Shown here: in pieces, positions 17,334 to 25,739 of the stretch
How positions within the stretch are numbered: position 1 is the first letter of the stretch
How the letters are laid out: every line of letters begins with the position of its first letter
Source of the DNA: Algoriphagus ratkowskyi
Lineage (GTDB): Bacteria; Bacteroidota; Bacteroidia; Cytophagales; Cyclobacteriaceae
Length of the DNA: 64,000 bases
Direction of reading: 5' to 3'
Assembly: GCF_002150505.1 (NCBI RefSeq)
Contig: NZ_MSSV01000003.1
Span: 124,001 to 188,000, forward strand
Translations under genes and position numbers: made by a program
The notes under the pieces: generated by a model
Database searches by the model: none
Seen by the model: the letters and a program-made list of their open reading frames with translations, nothing else
Told to the model about the DNA's origin: nothing

Positions 17334-17374
17334 AACCCTCCAGGTTTTTAGAAATCTGGAGGGTTTTGTTTTTT
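17334..17374 (+). terminator. Intrinsic terminator of the SGNH hydrolase gene
   Basis: Perfect 10-bp stem (17334-17343 with 17356-17365), loop of 12, followed by TTGTTTTTT. Confidence 0.8.
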
Positions 17375-17730
17375 CTTAATTGTCCACGGGTCCCTATAGC
17401 CATCGCGGACACCCGCGGTTACGCCGCCGCGCACAGGTATTGAAAGGTTCGACCCTGCCTACCGTCAGGCAGGCACTTCGTGGTCATGCGGAAATTATTA
17501 TATAAAAATGTCATGTTCCTAGCTACCGATCCTGAAAGGATCAAACTTCTGAATAGCCATGGGTAATAGAATACCAAACTAGCCCACAACCCTGTCTTCA
17601 ACAGGCACCAAAGGGATCATACTATTCACAACTTAAGGCCCAATTGGTGTCTGATAATGCAAAACCGCTTGGTGAACGTAATCGCACTTTTTTTCGTATT
17701 TTCAAGCTAGTAACATAGAAGTAGAAGGAT
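17375..17730. other. Repeat-rich spacer without a gene
   Basis: Locally GC-rich sequence (17390-17450, including CGCGG/CCGCG at 17404-17417) followed by a REP-like palindrome and by two small hairpins: GATCC-tgaaa-GGATC (17528-17542) and CCTGT-cttca-ACAGG (17591-17605). The GATCCTGAAAGGATC phrase is one I recall from dispersed Bacteroidota repeats. No coding frame is convincing. Confidence 0.5.
17454..17475. repeat. REP-like palindrome, copy 3
   Basis: CTGCCT (17455-17460) pairs perfectly with AGGCAG (17467-17472), loop ACCGTC, then GCA. Same theme as 6151-6173 and 9960-9983. Confidence 0.5.
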
Positions 17731-17925
17731 ATGGAAATAACGATAAAAATAGATAAGCGAAGCGAACAGGCAAAGGCATTTTACGAATACCTTAAAACGC
17801 TGCCATTTATTGAGATCGAAGAAGTTCGCTATAATAAGGACACTGAAGACGCGATAAAAGAGGCTAAGTCTGGGAAAGCGACCAAAATTTCTCTGGAGGA
17901 TTTCAGGAAGCAACTTTACCCCTAG
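17731..17925 (+). CDS. Small RelB/DUF2683-like antitoxin candidate, orphan
   Basis: 64 residues: a short beta strand (MEITIKIDKRSEQAKAFYEYLKTLPFIEIEEV) followed by a helical acidic/basic tail ending KISLEDFRKQLYP. This is the layout of small Bacteroidota antitoxin-like proteins, in which the C-terminal helix wraps the toxin. Normally a RelE-type toxin gene follows within a few bases. Here about 100 bp of non-coding sequence and an octamer repeat follow, then the end of the convergent sulfatase gene. It may be a solitary remnant. Name and function are inference. Confidence 0.6.
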   Translation: MEITIKIDKRSEQAKAFYEYLKTLPFIEIEEVRYNKDTEDAIKEAKSGKATKISLEDFRKQLYP

Positions 17926-17987
17926 TGTATCCTCCTTAATGCCCTAGGATCATACGTAAAATACAAATTCCGATTTAAGAAAAATAC

Positions 17988-18011
17988 GTTGCGCCGCTGC
18001 GCCGTTGCGAG
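17988..18011. repeat. Three tandem octamers of the type GTTGCGCC
   Basis: GTTGCGCC, GCTGCGCC and GTTGCGAG stand in direct succession, followed by AAAA. This is GC-rich against an AT-rich spacer. I recall similar short-period GCG repeats (minus strand: GGCGCAAC-like) as common intergenic elements in environmental bacteria. Confidence 0.5.
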
Positions 18012-18030
18012 AAAATTACCGGTTACAAAT

Positions 18031-19599
18031 CTAATCCTCTAAAAACCCAATCTGCTTCCATTCTCCTTCGATCTTATCATTGAATTGTGGTGCGCCGGGC
18101 GTACTTCTGCCTTCTTTGATATACTTAGACAACAATGCTTTTAGCGAAGCTACCTTGTCTCCATTTTCAGCATAGACGTTATTCATCTCGCCTGGATCAG
18201 TTGCCAAATTATATAACTGTACTTCTGGAAGGTCGGCCTCAGCTGGATCGTTCGGCTTAGGAAAGCTCCAACCACCAGAACCTTTGGCCATAATTAGCTT
18301 CCAGTCTCCTTGACGAATCGCGAAGCTTCCGTTGATGGAGTGTGAAACGGTGGCTTCACGGAATTGGGCCATTTTGTTATTGGCATCAAAAAGCGACATT
18401 AAACTGTAACTATCCTCGCCTTCGTTATCCTTAAGCTCATAACCAGAAAGCTCTGCTCCTGTTGCCATCAAATCAGTTAGACAAATTGTTTCACTTCTAG
18501 AAGTTCCTTTCTGAATCTTAGCTGGCCACTTGGCAATAAAAGGAACTCGATGTCCTCCTTCAAAAATATCCGCTTTGTGCCCACGGTAGATGTAACTGCT
18601 GAAGTGTCCTGCTTCCTGCATCACATCCAAACCTGCAGCTGGAGAGCCTCCATTGTCACTGGTAAATATAATTAGTGTGTTTTCTTCAATTCCAGCTGCT
18701 TTAATAGCAGCATTCAGCTGACCCACATAATCATCTATCATCATCATAAAGTCTCCAAATGGAGCCAAACCGCTTTTTCCCTGCCACTCAGCAGGTGGCA
18801 AAATCGGTGTATGTGGAGATGGTAAAGCCAGGTAGAGAAAAAATGGCTTTTCTTCCTTTGCCTGCTCTTGAATATATGCTATGGATTTCTCAAAGAAATG
18901 TGGAGTTACCTTCTCATGATCGAAGTCCGGAGAAGTTGGACCTTCACGCCACCATGAGTATTTGCCTTTATCTACAGTTACTTTATCTGGCATTGCTGTT
19001 ACTTTCCCATTTTCAACATACACATAAGGCGCCATATCAAGCGAACCCGCATGGCCATATGCATATTCAAAACCTAGATCATTGGGCGTATGTGTAACTG
19101 GCTTATTAAAGTTAATTTGATCGAAATTATTTGGTCCCCAACCATCGGCCGTCAATGGATTGCCATCAATTGTAGCCCAATTCCAACCTAAGTGCCACTT
19201 TCCAATAAATGCAGTATGGTAGCCTTGGTTTTTCAAAGTAGAGGCAATTGTACTTCTTCCTTTTGGTATTAAAGCTGTAGAATTACCAGTAAGTACACCG
19301 CTCTTTAGTGTACTTCTCCAATTGTATCTTCCTGTCAAAAGGCCGTAGCGAGTAGGTGTACAGACAGCCGAAGGTGTATGTGCATCAGTAAAGATCATTC
19401 CTTGTTTAGCCATTTGATCGATGTATGGTGTTGGTATTTTGCTGTCTGGATTGAAAGCACCTATATCTCCATATCCTAAGTCATCTGCTAGGATAATTAT
19501 AACGTTTGGTTTCTTGATTTCTTCTTTGGCCTTCACAGCACAAGAGAGCAGTCCTAAAAATGAGAAGATGAACGCAAGAAGTTGGATCGGTAATTTCAT
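18031..19599 (-). CDS. Sulfatase (arylsulfatase family S1), lipoprotein
   Basis: 522 residues from the start at 19599, chosen because it yields a lipoprotein signal peptide (lipobox LLSC, C20); ten more codons are open upstream. The N-terminal metal site is NVIIILADDLGYGD (about 32-45). The formylglycine motif is CTPTRYGLLTGR with C80, so the enzyme needs oxidation by an FGE or anaerobic maturase encoded elsewhere. FTSDNGG and GKWHLGW are further family motifs. It probably removes sulfate from a polysaccharide or glycan at the cell surface. It stands alone, without a SusCD pair, so the substrate cannot be guessed from context. Confidence 0.92.
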   Translation of the reverse strand: MKLPIQLLAFIFSFLGLLSCAVKAKEEIKKPNVIIILADDLGYGDIGAFNPDSKIPTPYIDQMAKQGMIFTDAHTPSAVCTPTRYGLLTGRYNWRSTLKSGVLTGNSTALIPKGRSTIASTLKNQGYHTAFIGKWHLGWNWATIDGNPLTADGWGPNNFDQINFNKPVTHTPNDLGFEYAYGHAGSLDMAPYVYVENGKVTAMPDKVTVDKGKYSWWREGPTSPDFDHEKVTPHFFEKSIAYIQEQAKEEKPFFLYLALPSPHTPILPPAEWQGKSGLAPFGDFMMMIDDYVGQLNAAIKAAGIEENTLIIFTSDNGGSPAAGLDVMQEAGHFSSYIYRGHKADIFEGGHRVPFIAKWPAKIQKGTSRSETICLTDLMATGAELSGYELKDNEGEDSYSLMSLFDANNKMAQFREATVSHSINGSFAIRQGDWKLIMAKGSGGWSFPKPNDPAEADLPEVQLYNLATDPGEMNNVYAENGDKVASLKALLSKYIKEGRSTPGAPQFNDKIEGEWKQIGFLED

Positions 19600-19850
19600 T
19601 GAATTTTCAGCAGAGTTACAAACATTCAATTTAGGGCTAATGACCCACTTTAAAAAACACTAACTGGTAAGTAAATTATCTGTGGTGGAAAAAAATGAAT
19701 TCAGCTGTCTTTTTATTAACCAATCTCATAGCCAAAGAGAAAACACATTTTCAAAAATGGGAAAATCATGGAATAAAAACCTACGCCTCCCTTATGGCCT
19801 GGTGGGTACAGCCCTTCGCTATTTCTTAGTAACCTTAGTGTCTAAAAACT
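19600..19850. other. Spacer between sulfatase and atpG genes
   Basis: A plus-strand frame of 44 codons (19695-19829) starts with ATG but has no family resemblance I recognise and no promoter. Otherwise only AT-rich sequence. Confidence 0.4.
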
Positions 19851-19882
19851 AAAAACCACAACCCTTGCGAGCTGTGGTTTAT
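19851..19882 (-). terminator. Terminator of the ATP synthase operon
   Basis: AAACCACA (19853-19860) pairs with TGTGGTTT (19873-19880). On the minus strand the stem is followed by TTTTAGTTTTT. It lies about 20 bp past the atpG stop. Confidence 0.7.
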
Positions 19883-19901
19883 AAAATAGGTTTATCATTT
19901 A

Positions 19902-20774
19902 TTACTTCCCACCAAGTGCATTAGCACCAGAGACAATTTCAAGTATTTCGTTTGTAATAGCTGCTTGACGAGTTCTGTTATACATGAATCGAAGTTCTTT
20001 CAGCAATTCTCCAGCATTTTCAGTTGCCTTGTCCATAGCTATCATTCTAGCGCCATGCTCAGAAGCATTACTTTCTAAAACAGCTTTGTAGAATTGGATC
20101 TTCAAAGAAGTTGGAACTAACTCTTCGATTATATATTTTCTAGATGGCTCCAAAATGTAATCTGTCTCAGCAGTTTTCTCTTCGGCAGCGTCATCATTTG
20201 CCATTGGCAAGAATTGCTCGACCACTACACTTTGAGTTGCTATGTTTTTGAATTCGTTGAATACCAAGGAAACCTGATCGTATTCGCCAGCAATAAAAGC
20301 ATTCATTGCATACTCAGCTACATTTCTAGCATTATCAAATGTAAGATCTTGGAATAGCTGAGAGTAATCAGGAACCATGTTGAAATCACGCTTTTTGAAC
20401 GCTTCAAAAGACTTCTTACCGATTGGAAGAATAGTAATATTCTTATCAGCAAATTGTCTAGCGATAGCAACATTCACAGCCTTGATAATGTTAGAATTGA
20501 AAGCACCACAAAGTCCTTTGTCAGAAGTTACAGGAATGATCAAAACATTTCTAACTTCTCTTTTTTCAGCAAATACAATATCTGCAGCTCCATCAGAAGC
20601 AGCTGATACGTTATTCAGGATTTGGGTCAACTTCTGAGAATAAGGACGCATCTGCGTGATTTTGTCCTGTGCTCTTCTAAGTTTGGCGGCGGAAACCATT
20701 TTCATGGCCTTAGTGATCTGCTGTGTAGAGACTACTGAGGTTATCCGTTCCTTTACTTCCTTAAGATTTGCCAT
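19902..20774 (-). CDS. atpG: F1Fo ATP synthase subunit gamma
   Basis: 290 residues, the rotor shaft of F1. The N-terminal helix MANLKEVKERITSVVSTQQITKAMKMVSAAKLRRAQ and the C-terminal helix ELRFMYNRTRQAAITNEILEIVSGANAL are the two long coiled-coil strands of the family, and the SDKGLCGAFNSNI strand is conserved. It is the last gene of the visible operon. The beta and epsilon genes, which follow gamma in many bacteria, are not here; Bacteroidota usually carry atpD and atpC at a separate locus. Confidence 0.96.
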   Translation of the reverse strand: MANLKEVKERITSVVSTQQITKAMKMVSAAKLRRAQDKITQMRPYSQKLTQILNNVSAASDGAADIVFAEKREVRNVLIIPVTSDKGLCGAFNSNIIKAVNVAIARQFADKNITILPIGKKSFEAFKKRDFNMVPDYSQLFQDLTFDNARNVAEYAMNAFIAGEYDQVSLVFNEFKNIATQSVVVEQFLPMANDDAAEEKTAETDYILEPSRKYIIEELVPTSLKIQFYKAVLESNASEHGARMIAMDKATENAGELLKELRFMYNRTRQAAITNEILEIVSGANALGGK

Positions 20775-20839
20775 CTTGGTTGCTTTGTGCTAGGGGTATT
20801 AATAGCCGGAAGACTTACGCCTTCCGGAATTAGAATCAA

Positions 20840-22417
20840 TTATTTTGCGAACTTTGGAGCTAATTCAGCAGCTGCTTTAGAAAGAATTTTTCCAGCTTCG
20901 TCCACATTTCCTTTTAGGATAAAGTCTATCGCTTCAGGATAAGAAGTATCCAAAAGTGTGTAGAATTCTTTCTCAAATGCTCTAGCGTTTTCCACTGGAA
21001 CTGTATCCATCAAGCCTTTTGTAGATGCATAGATAATAGCTACCTGATGCGCAACAGATACTGGAGAGTACTGAGCTTGCTTCAAGATCTCTTGGTTTCT
21101 TCTACCTCTTTCGATCGTACGCTTAGTAGTCGCATCTAGATCAGAACCAAACTTAGAGAATGCTTCCAATTCACGGAAAGCTGCCTGATCCAATTTCAAT
21201 GTACCGGCAATTTTCTTCATTGACTTAATCTGAGCGTTACCTCCTACTCTTGATACCGAGATACCTACGTTGATCGCAGGACGGATACCAGAGTTGAACA
21301 GGTTAGTCTCCAAGAAGATCTGACCATCTGTAATCGAAATTACGTTAGTCGGAATGTAAGCAGAAACGTCACCAGCTTGAGTTTCGATAATTGGAAGTGC
21401 AGTCAAAGACCCACCACCTTTTACCAAATGCTTGATTGAATCTGGCAGATCGTTCATTGCTTGAGCGATCTTGTCAGACTTATTGATTTTTGCAGCTCTT
21501 TCCAACAATCTAGAGTGAAGGTAGAATACGTCACCTGGATATGCTTCACGTCCCGGAGGTCTTCTCAAAAGAAGAGAAACTTCACGGTAAGCTACAGCTT
21601 GCTTAGAAAGATCATCATAGACAACCAAAGCAGGACGACCTGTATCTCTGAAAAACTCACCGATCGATGCACCAGTAAATGGAGCAAAGAACTGCATTGG
21701 AGCTGGCTCAGATGCTGGAGCTGCTACTACTACTGTATAAGGAAGTGCGCCGCCTTTTTCTAATGCTGCTACTACACCAGCAACGGTAGATGCTTTCTGA
21801 CCGATTGCAACGTAGATACAGAAAACTGGCTCACCTTTATCGTAAAATTCTTTTTGATTTAAGATAGCATCGATAACTACAGCCGTCTTACCAGTCTGAC
21901 GGTCACCAATTACTAATTCTCTTTGACCTCTACCGATTGGAATCATCGCATCGATAGCTTTTATACCCGTCTGAAGAGGCTCAGTTACTGGCTGACGGTA
22001 GATTACACCTGGTGCTTTACGCTCCAAAGGCATCTCATACAAATCACCAGTGATAGGTCCTTTACCGTCGATAGGGTTACCCAAGGTATCCACTACTCGG
22101 CCAAGCATTCCTTCACCTACTTGAAGTGAAGCAATTCTTTTTGTTCTTCTAACTGTATCACCTTCTTTAACTCCTTTAGAGTCACCAAAAAGTACAGCTC
22201 CAACATTGTCTTCTTCAAGGTTCAGTACCATTGCTTTCAGACCATTGTCGAATTCTAGCAATTCTCCAGATTGAGCCTTAGAAAGTCCATAGATTCGAGC
22301 GACACCGTCACCTACTTGAAGGACTGTACCTACTTCTTCGAGTTCCGCTTCGGTTCTCGCTCCAGAGAGTTGTTCTCTTAAAATTGCCGAAACTTCATCA
22401 GGTCTTACTTCTGCCAT
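20840..22417 (-). CDS. atpA: F1Fo ATP synthase subunit alpha
   Basis: 525 residues, non-catalytic nucleotide-binding subunit of F1. The start [19 protein letters not shown] matches the family. The P-loop [10 protein letters not shown] lies near residue 171, followed by the [34 protein letters not shown] region and [14 protein letters not shown]. Spacing to atpH (23 bp) and atpG (about 65 bp) supports one transcript. Confidence 0.97.
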   Translation of the reverse strand: MAEVRPDEVSAILREQLSGARTEAELEEVGTVLQVGDGVARIYGLSKAQSGELLEFDNGLKAMVLNLEEDNVGAVLFGDSKGVKEGDTVRRTKRIASLQVGEGMLGRVVDTLGNPIDGKGPITGDLYEMPLERKAPGVIYRQPVTEPLQTGIKAIDAMIPIGRGQRELVIGDRQTGKTAVVIDAILNQKEFYDKGEPVFCIYVAIGQKASTVAGVVAALEKGGALPYTVVVAAPASEPAPMQFFAPFTGASIGEFFRDTGRPALVVYDDLSKQAVAYREVSLLLRRPPGREAYPGDVFYLHSRLLERAAKINKSDKIAQAMNDLPDSIKHLVKGGGSLTALPIIETQAGDVSAYIPTNVISITDGQIFLETNLFNSGIRPAINVGISVSRVGGNAQIKSMKKIAGTLKLDQAAFRELEAFSKFGSDLDATTKRTIERGRRNQEILKQAQYSPVSVAHQVAIIYASTKGLMDTVPVENARAFEKEFYTLLDTSYPEAIDFILKGNVDEAGKILSKAAAELAPKFAK

Positions 22418-22440
22418 GATATATTGATTAATGCTTTGTG

Positions 22441-23001
22441 TTAGATTTTACTTTCGTAATGATTTTGGGAAAACTGAGTTTTTAACTGTCTCAGTTTGCT
22501 ACTCAATGACTCGTCAAGTTGACGATCATTTACTTTCAAAATATATCCACCTATCAAGTCTGGATTAATTTTTTCTACCAATTGAACTGTCTTCTTACCG
22601 GAGATTTCTCTTACTACATCAGAAAACTCCTTACGAAGCTTATCATCAATAGCAAAGGTGGTCGTCACTTCAGCTACCTGAATCGACATGTGAAGATTAT
22701 ATTGGTTCTCAAATTCCTTTGCCACGTCAAGAAGAATTTCTTCTCTATTCTTGCGAGAAATAATCTCGAAGAACGTCATGGTAAGTGGATCAGCTCCTTT
22801 TGCAAAAAGCGCTTTGAGCACATTCAATTTTTTATCAGAATTGACTACTGGATTCTTAAGAACCAATTTCAATTCATAATTACTATCTGCCAATGCAGTC
22901 AGTCTTTGAAAATCAGCATGCACCTCTTCTAGTCTTCCTTTTTCCAAAGAAAGTTCCATGATTGACTTGGCATAGCGGGATGCTACTCTCTGGTTTGACA
23001 T
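22441..23001 (-). CDS. atpH: F1Fo ATP synthase subunit delta (OSCP)
   Basis: 186 residues, the stator link between F1 and the b subunit. [18 protein letters not shown] at the N-terminus and the C-terminal [29 protein letters not shown] are the two conserved OSCP signatures. It lies 9 bp downstream of atpF. Confidence 0.94.
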   Translation of the reverse strand: MSNQRVASRYAKSIMELSLEKGRLEEVHADFQRLTALADSNYELKLVLKNPVVNSDKKLNVLKALFAKGADPLTMTFFEIISRKNREEILLDVAKEFENQYNLHMSIQVAEVTTTFAIDDKLRKEFSDVVREISGKKTVQLVEKINPDLIGGYILKVNDRQLDESLSSKLRQLKTQFSQNHYESKI

Positions 23002-23010
23002 GGAGGTGTA

Positions 23011-23505
23011 TTAATTAAGCTTAAGTTCTTTGATAAATCCATCTACCAAATCTTTTTGAGATTTGTCATCAGAAAGATTTTTTCTCAATAATTTCTCTGT
23101 TACTTCCAAAGAAAGCGTTGCAACTTGAGTTTTCACTTCTGCCAAAGCAGCTCTCTTCTCAGTTTCAATCACAGCTTTTGCATTTTCGATCATCAAAGCA
23201 CCAGCTTTTATAGCTTCATTCTTTGCGTCATCGATCATCTTCACAGAAGCGTCTTGAGCTTTCTTCAAAATAATATCTCTTTCTAATCTGGCATCAGCAA
23301 GAAGTTTTTCATTCTCAGCTTTCAAATTAGCCATTTCATTTCTAGCAGTTTCAGCTGCCTTCAATGCGTTATTGATACTGGTTTCTCTTTCTTCAATTGC
23401 AGCAAGCATAGGCTTCCAAGCAAACTTTTTCAAGATGAATAAAAGTGCAAGAAAGGCGAATAGTTGCCAGAAGATCAGGCCGGAACTAGGTAAAATCAGA
23501 TCCAT
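23011..23505 (-). CDS. atpF: F1Fo ATP synthase subunit b
   Basis: 164 residues: one N-terminal membrane helix (SGLIFWQLFAFLALLFILKKFAW) followed by a long charged coiled coil (about 35-130) that forms the peripheral stalk. Length and layout fit subunit b. It lies between atpE and atpH. Confidence 0.94.
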   Translation of the reverse strand: MDLILPSSGLIFWQLFAFLALLFILKKFAWKPMLAAIEERETSINNALKAAETARNEMANLKAENEKLLADARLERDIILKKAQDASVKMIDDAKNEAIKAGALMIENAKAVIETEKRAALAEVKTQVATLSLEVTEKLLRKNLSDDKSQKDLVDGFIKELKLN

Positions 23506-23577
23506 TAGATATATATAATTTCGTTATTGTTCAAAAAGAGGGATTGACCTAGAAGGCCAATCCCGATTCATTTGTTC

Positions 23578-23844
<267 letters not shown>

Positions 23845-23875
23845 TTATTTATAAATTGAACAAAGAAATTCCTAA

Positions 23876-24919
23876 TTAATGTGCCTCGTCATGATCATGT
23901 TCCGCAACTGCAGATCCTATATACATGGCTGTAAACAGCGTAAACACATAGGCCTGAATAGTTGCTACTAAAAGCTCAATCAGATTGATGAACGTCACCA
24001 TCAGCGTACTTACCACGCCTATAGTATAAGACTGAAAGATAAATACGAGAGCAATAAAAGCCAAAATAACGATGTGGCCAGCTGTGATTGCGACGAAAAG
24101 ACGAACCATCAAAGCAAAAGGCTTAGTGAACAAGCCGATAATCTCCACTGGTACAATCACCAAAAGTAGAGGAATTGGAACACCTGGAGTCATAAAGACG
24201 TGTTTCCAATAATCCTTATTCCCATTCACATTCACAATGATAAAAGTCAGGACGGCCAAAGTTGCAGTGACAGCGATATTACCAGTCAAATTTGCCGCAC
24301 CTGGCATCAAACCTACTAGGTTACCTATCCAGATAAAAAAGAAAAGAGTTAATAAATAAGGTACAAACTTCTTGTATTTAGGGCCAATAGCAGAATGTGC
24401 GATCTCATCTCTTACGAAAATAACAATAGGCTCTACAATTGCAGCAGCTCCTTTAGGGGCTACAGCTCCGTGCTTTTTGTAGTGACCCGCAGCAGAGAGC
24501 GTTAAAGTCAATACAATCACAATTACTAGAAGCATCATCGCGACGTTCTTGGTTATTGACAAATCAGTGAAGCTAGCATTGTCGACTCTTCCCATGTGAT
24601 CATGAGAATCTATAAAGTAACCTTCGTGAGCATACTCCTCACCAAATTTGTGCGTATCCGGATTTTGGAAGTCTTTTGAGTTAAAAAACTCTAAACCTCT
24701 GTCACCAGAATAAACAATTACAGGCAGGGGAAGCGTCACGTGAGTGTGGCCAACATTGAAAAAATGCCACTCATGGGAGTCCTTGATGTGGTGCATAATG
24801 AAGCTGGTAGGATCTTCTCCTCCTTCTTCAGAATCCGCCCCAGCAGCCAAAGACATGCTTGAGAAACTCAGCAAAAACGCTGACAATAAAATACTTAGGG
24901 AAAGAAATTTACGCGTCAT
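23876..24919 (-). CDS. atpB: F1Fo ATP synthase subunit a, with N-terminal extension
   Basis: 347 residues, the proton channel half of Fo. The C-terminal 210 residues hold the membrane helices, with MVRLFVAITAGHIVILAF carrying the essential Arg and LLVATIQAYVFTLFTAMYIG as the last helix. Before them stands an unusual stretch of about 125 residues: a signal-peptide-like start (SLSILLSAFLLSFSSMSLA) and a His/Asp-rich segment including HHIKDSHEWHFFNVGHTHVTLPLP. The extension is a feature of Bacteroidota subunit a and is probably exported to the periplasmic side. The C-terminus is also His/Asp-rich (AEHDHDEAH). Confidence 0.94.
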   Translation of the reverse strand: MTRKFLSLSILLSAFLLSFSSMSLAAGADSEEGGEDPTSFIMHHIKDSHEWHFFNVGHTHVTLPLPVIVYSGDRGLEFFNSKDFQNPDTHKFGEEYAHEGYFIDSHDHMGRVDNASFTDLSITKNVAMMLLVIVIVLTLTLSAAGHYKKHGAVAPKGAAAIVEPIVIFVRDEIAHSAIGPKYKKFVPYLLTLFFFIWIGNLVGLMPGAANLTGNIAVTATLAVLTFIIVNVNGNKDYWKHVFMTPGVPIPLLLVIVPVEIIGLFTKPFALMVRLFVAITAGHIVILAFIALVFIFQSYTIGVVSTLMVTFINLIELLVATIQAYVFTLFTAMYIGSAVAEHDHDEAH

Positions 24920-24937
24920 TAACTCTTTTTTTGAGGG

Positions 24938-25321
24938 CTACTTCGAAATCGGGCGCAAGTTAGCCAGAAAGGTGTAGATATCAAAAACCAGATAGAACAA
25001 AAAGAGAATAAAGAAATTCACTACAAACAAAAGAATATTCTCTGTCCCTATAAAAACCATGATTCCTATGAAGGAAAGTGAGGCAATTATTCGAATTACC
25101 ATGGCCAACATTTTCACCTGAAGCAGGTTTTCTGTAGAATCTTTTAGTAGCCAAATACTCATTACACCTACCAAATATGAGGTTAAAGCTAAGAATCCCA
25201 GAATTTTCCAAATACCCACATGAATAGTTGCAGGGATCAACCACTGAAGTAAAATTGCTAGCAAACAAAACATTCCTGTTAAAAGGAAAAATTTTAAATG
25301 ATAATTTAATTTCAAACTCAT
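24938..25321 (-). CDS. Small ATP synthase-associated membrane protein (AtpI-like)
   Basis: About 127 residues with four hydrophobic segments and little polar sequence. I take the Met at 25321 as the start; the frame opens six codons earlier at 25339. Its place between the AtpZ-like gene and atpB is that of AtpI/uncI, which in other bacteria helps insert or assemble the c ring. The sequence itself has no motif I can name, so the call rests on position, size and topology. The coding frame ends 18 bp before atpB begins. Confidence 0.65.
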   Translation of the reverse strand: MSLKLNYHLKFFLLTGMFCLLAILLQWLIPATIHVGIWKILGFLALTSYLVGVMSIWLLKDSTENLLQVKMLAMVIRIIASLSFIGIMVFIGTENILLFVVNFFILFLFYLVFDIYTFLANLRPISK

Positions 25322-25366
25322 ATTGTTAATTTCTTGCAAATTTACCCCAAATATTCTTTCGTGAAA

Positions 25367-25594
25367 CTACTTATCTGAGCGAATTGAAGTCCACAATTGA
25401 TAAAATGCAATCCCAACAGAGATGAAGCAAAACAGGAGTAGCCAAACAGGGAATTTCATATCACTTTTCTGCTGTACCCACCATCCAAGCCAAGTACCTC
25501 CGCCAATCACCCCAAAAAGTTGAAATGAAAGACCTATATATTTTACATAAACCGGTGTGCTCTTTGAATTAGTCTCTTTGGAATTTGGGTCCAT
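25367..25594 (-). CDS. AtpZ/AtpI family small membrane protein
   Basis: 75 residues with two membrane helices. YVKYIGLSFQLFGVIGGGTWLGWWVQQ followed by FPVWLLLFCFISVGIAFYQLW is the pattern of AtpZ-type proteins, which sit at the head of ATP synthase operons and are linked to Mg2+/Ca2+ handling or c-ring assembly. It is the first gene of this operon. No clear promoter could be assigned in the 120 bp upstream. Confidence 0.8.
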   Translation of the reverse strand: MDPNSKETNSKSTPVYVKYIGLSFQLFGVIGGGTWLGWWVQQKSDMKFPVWLLLFCFISVGIAFYQLWTSIRSDK

Positions 25595-25739
25595 AGTAAT
25601 TTATGTTAAAGCTTTAATTTATTAAAAATCATCCGTTATATCTTCGTGACTTGGTCGGGTACAAATAATACAAAATTAAAATCGTTCACTAAGTAAACCA
25701 AAAAACCTATTTTGCTACTTGAATTGGGCTAAACAACTC

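Noticed and set aside
17419..17601. Minus-strand frame of 60 codons in the spacer after the SGNH hydrolase
   Set aside because: It covers palindromic repeats and has no protein-like character.
18031..19599. Polysaccharide utilisation locus around the sulfatase and SGNH hydrolase
   Set aside because: No SusC/SusD pair or glycoside hydrolase within the window; the two genes are on opposite strands and separated by repeats.
19695..19829. Plus-strand frame of 44 codons between the sulfatase and atpG genes
   Set aside because: ATG start, but no promoter, no recognisable family and no conserved context.
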